From Epichloe hybrida (taxonomy: Eukaryota; Ascomycota; Sordariomycetes; Hypocreales; Clavicipitaceae), in the NCBI GenBank assembly GCA_019022495.1, contig JAFEKR010000007.1, positions 2,294,001 to 2,358,000 on the forward strand: DNA of 64,000 nt, written 5' to 3'. Below, one piece after another: positions 1 to 12,019 of this stretch. Position 1 is the first letter of the stretch. Each line of letters begins with the position of its first letter. A model generated the notes under the pieces. It was not told the DNA's origin and made no database searches. It saw nothing but the letters and a program-made list of their open reading frames with translations. The translations under genes and the position numbers were made by a program.

Positions 1-152
1 TCATGCGCGGCATGCTCGAGGAAGACTTTGTGAAGACGGAACTGAGCAGCGAGACGGAAGAGCTACTACGGCAGTTTGACGATTGGAAGCCGTCGAACAA
101 GGCGTTGAAGGATGTCAAGTACCGATTGGAGGCGGTTCGCTCGAAGCTGTAA
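1..152 (+). CDS. 3' end of an unrecognised protein-coding gene (partial)
   Basis: An open frame runs from the left edge to TAA at 150-152 and encodes the last ~49 residues of a protein whose beginning lies outside the window. The visible part is hydrophilic, rich in Glu, Lys and Leu, and likely helical (…LRQFDDWKPSNKALKDVKY…), ending in VRSKL. It has the look of the C-terminal helix of a cytosolic protein, but I do not recognise the family and assign no function. It is convergent with the mitochondrial processing peptidase gene that ends at 781. No intron is visible in this stretch. The chance that this is a real coding end is fair, because the frame has good fungal codon use and a clean stop, but there is too little of it to be certain. 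Confidence 0.6.
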   Translation, partial: MRGMLEEDFVKTELSSETEELLRQFDDWKPSNKALKDVKYRLEAVRSKL

Positions 153-780
153 TAAGTCCACGTGTCTCGAATTGGCATGTGCCGACTCGCAATATGTCCT
201 CCTGTTTTTTCATTTGTCCGTTATTTTATTTTTCAACAACTTGAGTAGAAACCATTTTGGTGCTCTGGACAGGCACTTTTCTTACATGATGGTTTGTTTA
301 CATGGGAGTACCACGGCAGATGCAATAGGTGGGGGGGGGATGGCGTTGGGATAGATGCCAGGGCCGGGCCGGCATAGACGGCATCACATAGATTAGGTAG
401 CGACCAACACGATGCACGAGCTACGTTAACGCGAATCTACATCTCGGGCATGTCATGAAATACCTCGTGCCACGCATGTATCCAACCTGAACCCGCACAT
501 TACAATTCTCTTCACCACCACCCCTCTGCGTCTAGTTCCATGCAGTCGATGACCAGAGTGAGTTCAACAAATCGGAACGTGACATGTTGAAACAGTGCGA
601 TCATGACGCGGAGCACCCACCAATACCATTGTAGATGCAATGTCATGAACGTTGTTCAAGAAACTATTGGTGTGGGTCTCGATATTTTTTTTTTCACACA
701 CAAATCCCCCATAGTATACATACGGTCCGTCGTGTCGTCCATACAAGCAACAAGGCCTCCGTCCGTCCGTCCGTCCGTCC
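153..780. other. Convergent 3' intergenic region
   Basis: No gene is supported here. It separates two convergent stops. It contains a T-rich stretch after the left gene, a G8 run near 331-338, and a (GTCC) tetramer repeat at about 757-780 abutting the MPP-alpha stop codon. Short ORFs on both strands are low-complexity shadows. Confidence 0.6.
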
Positions 781-1703
781 CTAGTTCCTCCTCCCCAGCT
801 TCCACCCGTCGATCCGATCCTGGATCTGATCCCACGTCATTGAATGGCTCGTCAGCCCATAGGCCTGCGCCTCCTGGACCACGACGGTGGGGGCGCCGCT
901 CCCGAGACCGGCGTTGGGCACGGATCCGCCCACAACCATGGAGGCCACTCTCCGCAGGTCCCGGACGGTGAGGGACGCGATCTTGGCGCACATTTCCCGG
1001 ACGGGGACCTTGTGCCCGTGGACCTGGACGGAGCGTCCCAGGTCCTCGAGCTCGACCATCCTCGACTCGAGGTTCATGAGGAGGCTGGAGCGGAGCTGGT
1101 TCTTGGCGCGCGAGACCTCGCCGTCCTGGAGGCGGGAGAAGCCCGTGTCGAGGGTAAGGGATCGCAGCTCCTGGCAAATGACGTCGAGCATGGCAGAGGT
1201 GTGGCCCGGCAGGCACGAGGCCGAGATGCCGAAGAGGCCCGAGTCCGTGTACGAGTGGTTGAAGGACGTGCACGACTCGACCCAGCCGTACTGGTTGAGG
1301 ACGTTGGTGTACAGGCGGGAGTACATGCCTTTTTCCGGGGCCGCCGGCGGAGAAGGAGCCGCCTCCGCCGAGGAGCGTCTGCAGCGTGGCGAGCGCGTAG
1401 ATGTCGTCTGAGCCGACGGGGAGGCCCTCAAAGGCGACGTGGATGTGTGTGTAGTTTGTGTTGTTGAGGGAGGGGGCTGGGGGGGCAGGGAGAGAAACCC
1501 GCCTGTGTAGTGGGATGGGAGGCATGTCGTCGGACTTGAGGTACAAGGGCCGACGAAGGCGTTTCGCGGGGCCGACGTGGCAATGGTCTTGAAAAACGGG
1601 GATTCTGGACCTGAGACTGGAGGAGGAGGAGGGGGATGAGGGGGGGTACGGTGGAGGAGGAGGCGATCTGGATGTGGGTGGTGGTGCCGCGGAGGAGTAG
1701 GAA

Positions 1704-1734
<31 letters not shown>

Positions 1735-2647
1735 TCGACGCGAAGGATTCGGCAGCATCAGATGTTTCTGAGCCCGCCGCCGTACAAGGCAGGCTGCTGC
1801 TCTTCATATCTCCGAAGAACTGCTCCGCCAATCCCACCGCCACGCCGTGATCGACACCCGCAAACGCCAGCACCATTCTCTCGGGTCGGTAGAACCTCTC
1901 CCGGTAGTGCATCACGGTGTCTCTCCCAATCTCCGCCAGTCTCTCCTCCGGACACAGCAGCGGGTTCCCCAGGGTGTTGTCCTTGAACGCGGCCGTGTGC
2001 ACGAGCTCCGGCAGGATAAGCTCGGGCTTGCCCCAGATCTCGGCGATTTCGTACCGCGCCGTCTCGATCTGCTCGGCGACCTCGTCCTCCGTCATGCTCG
2101 GGTCGCGAATCGTTTCGGCCAGGAGCCCCACCGTCTCGGGCACGGCGTTGTTGAACGTGGCGGCCTGGTACATCATGGACTCGCGGGACGACGCGCACTG
2201 GATATTGCCCCCCAGGTTCTCTACCCGCTCGAGCATCGAGTCGGCCGTGTGGGAGGGTGTGGACTTGAACGCGAGCCGGTCCATGATGTGCGATACGCCA
2301 CGCAGAGAGGGCGTTTCGAAGCGCGACCCAGCTTCTATGTAGACGCCCACGCCGGCAAACGACCCTGGAAGCGCTTCTGACGCTACGCGCAGGCCGTTGG
2401 GCAGGGTGGTGATGCGGTCGAGATCGGTGGGTTCCTGGATAAGTGGTTCAACGTTCAGCATCCATCGTCTGGTTCCTCTCCGTGGTTTTTTTTTTTTTTT
2501 TTGCAATGGGGGGGGGGGACGCACCTTTGGTATCCCCTCAACCTTGACGGTTGCCATCCCTCTCTTCTGTCTATACCCATTTGGCATCCATAATCTCGTC
2601 CTCCCTGGCACGCGCTGCCCCAGCCGCGCGGCAACCTGTCGCAACAT
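781..2647 (-). CDS. Mitochondrial processing peptidase alpha subunit, read with three frameshifts
   Basis: Matrix peptidase subunit that binds presequences of imported precursors; the beta subunit carries the zinc site. The start at 2647 gives an Arg-rich presequence (MLRQVAARLGQR…). An intron lies at 2435-2524 and contains a 17-nt A-run in the sense strand. The M16 core begins ITTLPNGLRVASEALPGSF, and the alpha-specific glycine-rich loop GGGGSFSAGGPGK is present, followed by LYTNVLNQYGWVESC and SYTDSGLFGISASC. A Ser/Pro-rich insert of ~60 residues precedes YTGGFLSLPPQPPP. The reading frame breaks three times: about 1598-1601 (one extra G on the plus strand), 1468-1470 (one base missing) and 1330-1334 (one extra T). 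Homology switches frame exactly at these runs. With them corrected the model is 591 aa, normal for the family. The gene is essential in fungi studied, so sequencing error is likelier than a pseudogene. Confidence 0.93.
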
Positions 2648-3644
2648 GATGATGCTCTGTTCTCTCCGCAGTAGACGTGGCTGTCCAGCAGACAAGAAGC
2701 GAGGCTGAAAGAGATTCCAATGCGGATTATGAAGCTGGCATGTGGACAAGGTTCGAAAGACGAAAAGATCCGATGGGTACTGATGAAGTGAAATGAAATG
2801 GCGGAAATACTAAATATCTTGTGACGAACGCTGGAAGGGAGCGTCGTTGGGTGGGAGCTTGGACAAATTTTCTGGAACCAGTGAGTTTGCTTGCTTCCTT
2901 GATGGGTGGATCCATTATTATTATTATATTGGGGCATGGCGGGTGCGTCAACTGGGTGGAACTTGGCGGCCCATGGGCTCGGCGATAAATCGGACCACTC
3001 CGGACGGAGATGAACAGTTGTCGGAGAGTGAGTAGCTTAAACGATCCTGTCCGAAAGTCGCCATGCCATTCAGTTCAATCATCAGCACCGGTGGATAGAT
3101 GGTACAGCAGCCACAAGAGACCAAGAGACACAGGACATACAAATTCTCTCAATGCCGGCAGCACAAGCCGCCAGCACAAGCCGCATCGTAGAATTAATAC
3201 TACCAAGTAAGCTGAGATACCCAGCGCCAATATGCAAAGCATGCTGTTTCACCCTCATCGCCGAGTAACATGATAAAGTCCAAATAGCCAACCTACCCAA
3301 AAGCCCCCATGTCGGCGACAAAATGAAACCTTGAAGATAATGGTACAGAGAGAGAGGCGTAGATAAGTCATAGACATGGAACAACAAAAGCCAGACTGGC
3401 CTACCGATGCAGAAGCAGGGACGCCGTCTATGAACCAGGCAGAGAAGACAAAAGAAAATCTTCAGCACTGTCGCTTGCTATGCTCTCTTTGCATTGGGAT
3501 GTTCATCAACCTCTAAAGAGAGAGAGAGAGAGAGAATCCCTTTTTCTTCTTCTTCGACCGTTGGACTGGTATGGACTTCAAGTGTGAAAGTCCAATTACT
3601 TACAGTCAAGCAAGATAGTGGCTTGCCGTCCATCGTTCGTTTTA
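2648..3644. other. Intergenic region upstream of MPP-alpha and downstream of the FHA-RING gene
   Basis: About 1 kb without a supported gene. It holds the promoter of MPP-alpha (transcribed leftward) and the 3' flank of the FHA-RING gene. A (GA)n microsatellite lies at about 3516-3533, followed by a pyrimidine-rich stretch. A minus-strand ORF of 128 codons at 3082-3468 is hydrophobic but has no recognisable homology or start context. Confidence 0.5.
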
Positions 3645-5532
3645 TCAACGACTTGAGTCGTCACTTTGGTTGGCGCTGCTCACGTCGATTCCTGCTGCGG
3701 CATCGAGACTTCGCATCCCGGAATTACCCTCTACCACGCGACGCCCTGCGCTGCCGTCAAACACCCATGGTCCGGCATTATTTCTCGGTGTGATTGGGCC
3801 TTCGGCTCCGCTTGATGAGGGTGACGGCGATCGGTTCTCTCGCAAATGACCGACTCGGCCTGAGCCCGATGTTGGGTTTCGTATGGGCAACGGCTCCGAG
3901 GCCGCATGATGGGATGATGCGCCTGCGAGTCGTCCACTCGGGCAGTCAGACGCATTGATGTTGACTGTGACGTCCATGGCATCTACATCTGGACTCGGTG
4001 CATCCGCTGCCTCGGGAGCAGAAGCCTCCTCTTCCTCTGACCTGATTTCGGACTCCTTCTTGTCCGTGTCCATCTTGTCTTCGTCAAGGTTGTCCCACTC
4101 TTCCGTTGGCTCATCCACATCTGCCTCCAGATCTGCGCCTGCGCGGCAGTTGGGGCAGACAAAGATGGGATACTGAGGCGACGTCAATAGCGATCGCACA
4201 CATTTGAAGTGCCATGTGTGAGAGCACGGTGCAACAAAGAGCGACTGGCACGGCTGTATGGTATTCGGTCAGCACACACAAAAAGGATCATTTGAAGCAT
4301 AGGTAGGTCAAAGGGGGTCCAAGAAACGTACAGCAATCGAGTTGAGGCAGATTGAGCAGTCTTGCGAGCTGGAACCAGCAGCTCCGGCAGCATTGTTGCT
4401 TGATGCCATAGTTCGGAGTCGCTTGTGAGCGGCAACACTGAGAAAGGTGATCGGTCAGTCTCGTTCCCCAATCAACCCGCTTCAGGGAGAGAGCACTAAA
4501 GTGGGATGTCGACTTACTTGAAGGTATTGAGCTTGTTTTGCCAGCCCCGGTTCAATTCCAATCTCATCTTGACGCAGCGGAAGATCATCTCCTCGCCCCC
4601 TTGAAATCAATTCCGAGCTGAACGATATCGCCATCGTTCACGGGGTACGCCCTGCTCTCTTGTGATGGAGGACTCAGTCGAATGTGATTCAAGAAAGTTC
4701 CGGATGAGCTCTTGACGTCCTTGATAAACCACTTGCCATCCTCGCACCAGAACTCGCAGTGCCGTCGGCTCACAACCTTGCTCTTGTAGCCCACAGGAGC
4801 AGCAGATGGCTGATTGCTGTTCATGTTGGCGCCCTGGCCGTCTCGTTCTGAATATCGCCCCACACGAATCACCTCGGTGCCGTTGGGAAGCGTTCTAGTG
4901 ATGGGCGGGAAGGAGAGTGATGGTCTGGTTGATCGAGGATCGTAGTAGGCGGAGAAGCGTATTGACGGGACAGAGTCGGCGGTGCCGTTGGCAGCACCAC
5001 CATTCGTCGCAGCAGGCAATGTGGCCGTGCTAGGGGGGGCATCACCACTGCTCACAGCCCGCGGTCGGGTGGCAGGCATGTCGGAGGAGTCGGGGGCACT
5101 TGATGCTGCCTCTGGCAGGCCGTTGAGGGTGGCAGATTGAGTTATGGGAGAAACGATTTCGGGGATCGTTGGTGGGGGGCTGGCCGAGGTAGCGCGGTAT
5201 GATGCGACGCCGTTGCTGTCTCGTGACGGGATGGCGTCTGGCGAGGAGCCAACAAGAGTGAGGCGGTTGGGATTTTGCGATGCGACAGACAGACTTGACG
5301 AAGGAGTGTAGCTGACGGATCGTGTCAGATTGCCTGTTTGGCCTTGGGCGGTGCGGGGAGATGAGTTGTTGTTGCTGTTGCTGGAGGAGTGGTGCGAATC
5401 CCGCGATAGGAGATGGCTGTGCGTGTAGTTGCGCAGATAATTCAAGCCGCGCAGTCGGCTAGGCCGAGAAGGCGACACTGTACTTGATGTTTGCGGTCCC
5501 GGAGGAGGCGACGATACTGGTTGCGTGAACAT
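3645..5532 (-). CDS. FHA-RING E3 ubiquitin ligase, Dma1/Chfr-like, with one frameshift
   Basis: Predicted phosphothreonine-binding ubiquitin ligase; Dma1-type proteins act in spindle and cytokinesis checkpoints. Exons are 4518-5532, 4332-4437 and 3645-4253. Residues 1-195 are Ser/Pro-rich and disordered. The FHA domain spans about 200-312 with the core SRRHCEFW and SSSGTFLN and the end …NDGDIVQLGIDFKGG. After a short linker comes a RING-H2 (CSICLNSI…PCSHTWHFKCVRSLL…FVCPNC), then an acidic and Ser-rich tail ending at the TGA at 3645. The RING is split by the intron 4254-4331, which lies just after the first Cys pair. Frame is lost at the C5 run 4596-4600, where a sixth C (G on the coding strand) would restore FKGGEEMIFRCVKMR. 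The model then sums to 577 codons. Domain order is seen directly; the Dma1 link is from family knowledge. Confidence 0.88.
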
Positions 5533-8500
5533 GATGGGGTTGCGAGAGAGCCGCCCGGGGGGGGGGCAAGACGGACAAAAATCGAAGGATCGAGTCAGTG
5601 TGCAGGATTGCCGTGATCCAGGCGAAGGCTTGAAACTCTCACAGGCGGAGGAAAGTAGAACAGGCAGGCGGTCGAGAATTGCCAGCGCAGTATTATGTCA
5701 GCGAGCGCTGGAGCACAGAGCGCGAGAGGCACTAAGAGCGCAAAAACACGCCGCCACTGGGCCCTCCCGTACGGACTACAGGACTGGAAGGGAAAGGGCG
5801 CTTTCCGCATCAATCTCTGCCCTTTGTCAAGGTCCCTTCCCTTGTGTACGAGAAGGGCGAGCCGTAACCCGTAAATTGGGGAATAATTATGGAAAAAGGG
5901 GTGAAGAATGATGCGTCGAGTGCCCGTCTCTTTCCTAGTCGCTGGTCGGTCGGTCTGGCTGATCGTTTTCCGTCTCCGTCGTGGGAAAAAAATTCCGTGG
6001 CCGGTGATGTCCAGTCTGTGCGATGGAACGATGCGTTCTCAATCATCCGCTGCGCGCGCAGCCAAGGTCGGCGAACGGTGGGCGAGGTCGAGTTCCGAGA
6101 CGACTTCAAAGTTGTGGGTGGTGTTTCTCTCGTATCCACGTTTAGTCCTTTTTTTTCCTTCTTTTTCTTGGGAACCAGATCAGATGAAAAGCTTATTAAT
6201 AGCGATCAGTGGGCAGCGGAGAAATGGCAAATACTTCCGGGTAAAGTGATGGAGGCGCTGTGGAGGGGTGACGACCCTTTATCATCTTGAACGGGCTGAA
6301 CAGGTCTCTGGACTCTGAAGGCGGCTCTGATCTGATTGTGACCTGTCTCTGCACCTGAGGTGTACGGATTACGTCCGTACGGAGCATGTACATGTAGGAC
6401 TTTGCACACACCCTGCCTGGGGCACGCCACTCACACGTCGTGTGGCTGTTCGGATGTGTGATGCTTCCGCTCTCTTCCGCTCTTCTTCTTGTACAATGTA
6501 CACCTGTCACTGTACATACAAATCCGTATTACGTGTACGTTCTTCTATTGGTCGTGGCAACAGGCCGGCCTCGACTCGGGCGGAGTCAGATGCTTGCCCC
6601 AACCCCCAGCTTGTCGAACGGTCGAGATGACGATGCGGCCGCAGTGCCAGTCTGTCTGGCAAAGAGACAAATGGCTTCTTCAATTTCATCCAAGCAGGCC
6701 GAGTCCATCATTCTCTGTCTGTTTATTATAGTGCGGAGTACACCCAGCCTCTCACCTTGGACGGCTCAACAGCTTGCATCAACATCTCTTCTCGATTCGC
6801 ACCCGTCACCTCTTTTTTCGTTCGCACTCACCCACCAGACCAGACCAGACCCAGACCAGACCCAGACCAGACCCAGGTCAGACGCGCTCGCCGTCACCGT
6901 CGCTAGCCTCCCCTCGAGTGGCCTAGGCAAGCCCGTCAATGGCTCTCTGGGCCGTCGCAGGCCGTCGCAGGGTCGAGGCACCTGAACATGTTTGATACAC
7001 AGGGGCGTGTGGCGCACGACTTGCTCAAGAGTGGACAGATGCAGCACAAACCGCTGGAAACATTACTGTGGTGTACGGACGTACGTTACTGAATACAGGC
7101 AGACGTCTAGACGGCTTCGACTGGGCTATTCCCACCCGCCGCACACACTGTCTGTCTCGGGAAACCCAGCCTTCGAGCGAGACAGTGATCCGAGACGCCA
7201 ACGTATGACGGCGTCAACGGCGAGAAGGTGGTAGAAAATGTTCAAGTCGTCGAAATGGAACATCTCATGACGCTGTCGGCTGTCGCGTGGTTGCCGCCGG
7301 GGGGCTTGATTAGGTTGATCACATGGAGCCAACAAGGGAGTCGACCTCGATGACAATCCATGCATGCCCCATCAATTGTCAACTGCAAGCCACTACTCCG
7401 TACAGTATACACGGATTACTATGGATTACATGCTCGGTCTGGCCGTCAGCAATCAACCTGCCTGCATTCGGGCAGGAGATTGATCGCCAAACAACAGACG
7501 GGGCTTCTCCGGGCCATGTGGAACTGCCCGCCGCGATGACGCCGCGATCACGGTTTTTGTGAGGGATTGCCGTTGCGCACCCTGAAGCCAAGTGGCCCGG
7601 AGTGACGCCGTGCCCGATCGGCAGTGGCTTTCTTTTGTCTTTGACTCGACGGGCCAAAAACAGATGCAAGTCAGTCACCATCGGGTTATTTCCCGTGTGG
7701 TCACTCACTGACTGATTCCTGGTTCCGGGCCATCAACCAACATTCAATCAATGTACGGATTCTCATTTCACAGCAAACACGCGCCTCACTTCTCTTCATA
7801 CCTCCGCACCTTCTTCCATCCTGCGCAACAGAACGCAAATACCCCCCCATCCGTCCCCCTTACCAGTTGACGCCGTCCGCTATTCTATTACATTCCATCC
7901 CATTCCATTCCAGCCATGTCGCGCTGTCTCAGACCTCATCCGGATGGCGTCTCGGCGCCATGTTATCGTCCAGCCCTCAACACAACCTCCATCTGTATTA
8001 ATAGCACCGCCGGTGGTCGTTGCGCCAACAAGTGGATTCCAGCCATCGCAGATCCCCCCCCTTGTCTCGCCTTCTCGGCCGCTACGTGGGCATGAACTTG
8101 GCGCTGAACGCCATGTTAGTCCAATACGGGTTATTCGCGCAAGACCGCCGTGCCTGGATAAAGTAAGCATGATTTCGAAGCGTACCGTGTAGGGAACGGT
8201 GCCGCTTGCTCATGGGAGAAAGCAATGTTCAAGTCGTCAATTGAAGTACCACTTCACACTGTCAGTGACTGGCATTACTTGATTCGTGACGCAGAAAACA
8301 TGTGTTTTCATTATCTCACGAGGCAAAAGGGAGACATCGCAGCAAGGATACCAATATATCAACGTCTCCATCAAAGACTTACTGCACGCAACCCATCGTC
8401 GTCTCAGTCAATGACCATACAACGTGAGCGGACCCAGCAAAGTAAATGACAGCCAAAGCGGTCTGATGCGGAGCGTGCAAGACACGTTCATTTCGACACT

Positions 8501-8725
8501 GTCTCTAAACCCAGATCTGCCACCGCCGAGGTCAAGGGCCAATGGGTCGCCAAGTTTGTCAAACTAGCCTCTGTGCAACAATGATGGATTGACAGAACAT
8601 GGCTTCTCTGATGCGGTGCTTGTGATGCGACGCCGAGGACCCCGGGTACTCGAGGTGAGAAACACATTACAGAATACAGTTCCATCGCTCTACATCACCT
8701 CTTGGCATCGTTCTGCCTCTCGGCT
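5533..8725. other. Long gene-poor region between the FHA-RING promoter and the VPS16 3' end
   Basis: About 3.2 kb with no gene I can support. It includes the FHA-RING promoter, a CAGAC-based tandem array near 6835-6880, several TACGGA-type motifs (for example around 6370-6385 and 7075-7085) and a pyrimidine-rich belt near 7770-7870. At 7916-8166 two overlapping plus-strand frames around a C8 run could be one small broken gene; see findings. All other ORFs lack conserved composition. Confidence 0.5.
6835..6880. repeat. Tandem repeat of ~10-11 nt, CAGACCAGACC-like
   Basis: Four to five imperfect copies of CAGACC(C)AGAC follow one another directly. The array is intergenic and explains an ORF overlapping it. 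Confidence 0.8.
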
Positions 8726-11670
8726 TCACTTCTTAAACGCCGCATTCCCCAGTCGCTCAATCTCTCGTCCTTCTTGCGATCCTCGCCCTGCTGCTTCCAG
8801 TAATCTTTCCCATGCCTCCACGTTTTTCAAACGGACTGCTTCTTCTGCTGCTTTTATTCGCATCCCGCATTTCTCATACATGTTGATCGTCTCGCCGGGC
8901 TCCAGCCCCGTACACTTGGGCACAAATATCGCGGCAACGCGAGGGCTGCCTGCTTGCAACGTGAGGTTGAAGAAGGGCTTCAGCACGGGTTTGAATTCAC
9001 AGTTAGCATTTGTAATTTCCCTCAAGGGTGAGAGCAGTTCGTTCGTCTCGTTACACATACCTCCCAGCCAATGGGGCTCTTTTTGTTCTTGGCGATTTCT
9101 TCGATTTCTGTCCAATCTCGTTTTGCGACCAGCGCGCGAAGTCTGACATGTTGGGGGAAAACTTCATGTTAGTGACCGAGTTGACTGACATGATTGCTGC
9201 AAATGCCTTGAGAATCAAAATCGGCATTCAGTGCATCAGGTGCATCAACCTACCGAATCCACCATGCCACCTTCTCTGGGACTTTGAACTCGCTCTGTAT
9301 CTTTTTTGCGCGGCCATGGTATCCTAGTCGTATGAGCTTGAACATGGTTTCGTTTACACTGAGGCCAGTAAAAGAGTCCGTCAAATCCCGATCCAGCGAT
9401 TCTTGCATCCGAAGAAGTGTAGTTGTTTCTTTGAGAGCATGAAGCTCCGTCACATTTTCTTTCGAGTCGGAAAGCAGCTTGGCTGCTAATGCCAGCTTGT
9501 CCGCAGAAGTGCGAGCATTCGGCTGCTGCAAAGACTCTCGAATGAATACATTGGCTCCGTCAACCCTGCGGTCGTCTTGATAATACAGGTCTTTCAACAG
9601 CGTATTATCGCCCTCGGCAAGGGCCGCAGATTCTATCATGGCCGTTGCCGTCGGGCGAGAGTTGATGACTCGGAAGAAGGATGCCAGGGGCAACTTCTTC
9701 TTAAGCTTGACCAGGACTGACAGGATCAAGTCGCTGTCGCCACTCTCGATCGCTTTGTCAAGGGCCAGCTCATCTTCTTCCATGTCCAACAAGAGAGGCA
9801 CCTGTCTTCCACCACGGGGTTCGTGATTGAGCAGTTCTGTAGCTAGACGGCCGCGGCCTTCGTGATAGGCAGCGCGCGCAATCTCCTCAAACGAAATGCC
9901 GGGCTTGCCCGAAAGTCTTTCCACAACTTGCTTGCACGTTGTACTATCGTCCTCGGCACCGACACGAACCTTGGTAGACGCCCAATGCACGTAGATCCGG
10001 TCTGTAGGCAGCCTCAGATATCTGGCGATTTTTAAAGCTAATAGATACTCGTGCCGTTGAAGCAGGCGCCGAATCAATCTCTCTGGCGTGAGACGATGAA
10101 ATTGCTCAAACGACAAGGGTATGCCAATGTTGAAGTCCCGTACGGCATTCAGCACGCGCAAAGTTTCGCACATGTCGACAAAGTCGTCGCTGTTGTATAT
10201 ATCAAGCACTGATTTTCCGAATGAGGCTGCTTTCAGGAGCCTTTTTTGCCATTTAGTCTCGAACTCACGGCCCGCTGCGTTGACACACGTGTCGACAGCC
10301 TCGGTAAGGTTAGCTCGAATCAACTGGATATAATCATCCGCCTTTGGCGACTCCAGTTCAAGCTGCCCGACGGCATCCAGTAAAATGGAAGCCGGTGAGG
10401 ACTCGGATGCATGACCAAACACCTCTAACGTATCCGTCGGTACCCTCTCGAGAAACTCACAAAAGTCGTTCGTGATGAGCCGGGCTCCGTCATATTCTAG
10501 TAAATGATAAAAAATAAAAAATAAGATTAGCACACCTTATTCATCAGATATATTCACTTCAAGGGAGGATGAACACGATGGAGAAAGAAATTTCATACCA
10601 GATATCACGTGTACTCTGGTACTGTCGTATATGTAAGACGATGACTGATCGCCGGGTCCAATGATATGAACCTCGTCTTCCCAAGCAATCAGCGCATCGC
10701 TTCCACACCATTCGACATATTTTGGTGGTGTTTGAGAATCCGAATTGTGTTGGAACATTTTCTCCTGAAAATCGCTCGAGATTATGTGCGCTATGCCGGT
10801 CTTGGAATACAGATTGATAAACCGACCATCCGGCGACACGCTCAAGTGGCTAAAGGGACCGCTGTCCACATATTTGTCCTCGCAATCTGTGGCATCCACG
10901 ATGTACACTGTTGAACCAATGCTTAACAAGACCTCGACGGACCGAGAGAGTGTGTTATCCGGTGATATGATTGCCCAAGAATGAACTTCTCCTTCAGGAA
11001 TTGAGACCAGACGTCGTGGCCGCGGCTCGGCGTATGAAGAAACAGTCACCAGAGTGTTGTTCCCCAGGAGAGCCACCATGCCGCCGTCATAAAAGCTTTT
11101 TTTTTTTTTTAAAAAGAAAAAGAAAAACAGCATGTTAGCGGCTTCTGAAACGTCTGCTCGCAGTTTGCATGCGTACCGGCAAGATTCAACCCCATAGTTG
11201 TCCGCACCATGGCCGAGTGTGAAATTGCTGAAATCACCTTGCAAGTCATAGCAGCGGACGTTTCCGTCAGCCGTTACGACTAACAGAGACTCATCTTCTG
11301 ACCAACCTAAGCTTTTGATGTGGCCCTTGTCCCAGGCAATGGACCGGAGCTTCTTCCCCGCCAAGCTATAGATATCAATGGTGGGTTTGGAAGATCGCCC
11401 GGCTTGGTGAGCTTGCAGCTTGGAGCTGTCACGCCACAGAGCTAGGGGGCAGGCCAGAGATTAGTCTTCGTATGAAAATATTACATGTAAAGAAAAAGAG
11501 ATCTTCTTACCTAACGCACCAGCATATGGTGCCCCGGCTACGACATAGTTGTCGAGGTCCAAATCCTGGTCAAACACTTGGGTGTATTGCTGCGTCTTGC
11601 GAAAAGACTTGTCCCCTACGCTCTCCCAGTCCGCTCTTGCATGTAGAGTGTCCATCATGAGTTGTGGCAC
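8726..11670 (-). CDS. VPS16: Vps16, core subunit of HOPS/CORVET tethering complexes
   Basis: Vps16 is a class C Vps protein that binds Vps33 and holds together the complexes tethering endosomes and vacuoles. Six exons: 11511-11670, 11177-11441, 10599-11095, 9254-10496, 9061-9142 and 8726-8977, which sum to 833 codons (yeast and human proteins are ~800-840). The N-terminal part is a beta-propeller (KKLRSIAWDKGHIKSLGWS…, ESCRFYDGG…), and the C-terminal part is an alpha-solenoid (…LPTDRIYVHWASTKVR…, FNLTLQAGSPRVAAIF, …CTGLEPGETINMYEKCGM…). The intron 11096-11176 ends in a T14 plus-strand run (A14 in the sense strand) immediately before the AG acceptor. Methionines at 11670, 11658 and 11655 could each start translation; homologs favour one of the latter two. 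The gene is divergent from ATG16. No frameshift is seen. Confidence 0.93.
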
Positions 11671-12019
11671 ATTCTGGATCGCGTCACCTCATAAGCGTAG
11701 ACAAGCAGTGAGGCGGAACGGAGAAGACGGCGGGCGAGGACATGCGCGATGGGCGCGAGCTACATTTATTGCGAAGGATGGACTCGAGAGCTTGCCCAGA
11801 GCTTGCTGGCGCCCAGGTGTGTCACCAGAAAGAGAGCTTCGGCTGGGGCTATTCCTCGGATAAAACATCGATTGGAGGACGCACGCGGCACGCCCCGCGA
11901 CGCAATCTGCCCCGCCAATGGTCAGTCAGGTCAGTCTTGTCTCCCTCCCTGTCATTCAGTGATCTCACTGCACAAGTTCGTCGCCTCCTCTCAACAGTAG
12001 TTCCGGCAACTCAATCGCC
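11671..12019. promoter_or_regulatory. Divergent promoter shared by VPS16 and ATG16
   Basis: Only ~350 bp separates the start codons of two oppositely transcribed genes, so control elements must be shared or tightly packed. The ATG16 side is pyrimidine-rich (about 11938-11965). No specific operator could be named from sequence alone. Confidence 0.65.

Noticed and set aside
3082..3468. 128-codon hydrophobic minus-strand ORF
   Set aside because: No recognisable family, no leader, and it lies in the 3' flank of the FHA-RING gene; its composition matches chance.
6440..6985. 181-codon plus-strand ORF
   Set aside because: It runs through the CAGACC tandem array and shows no conserved segment.
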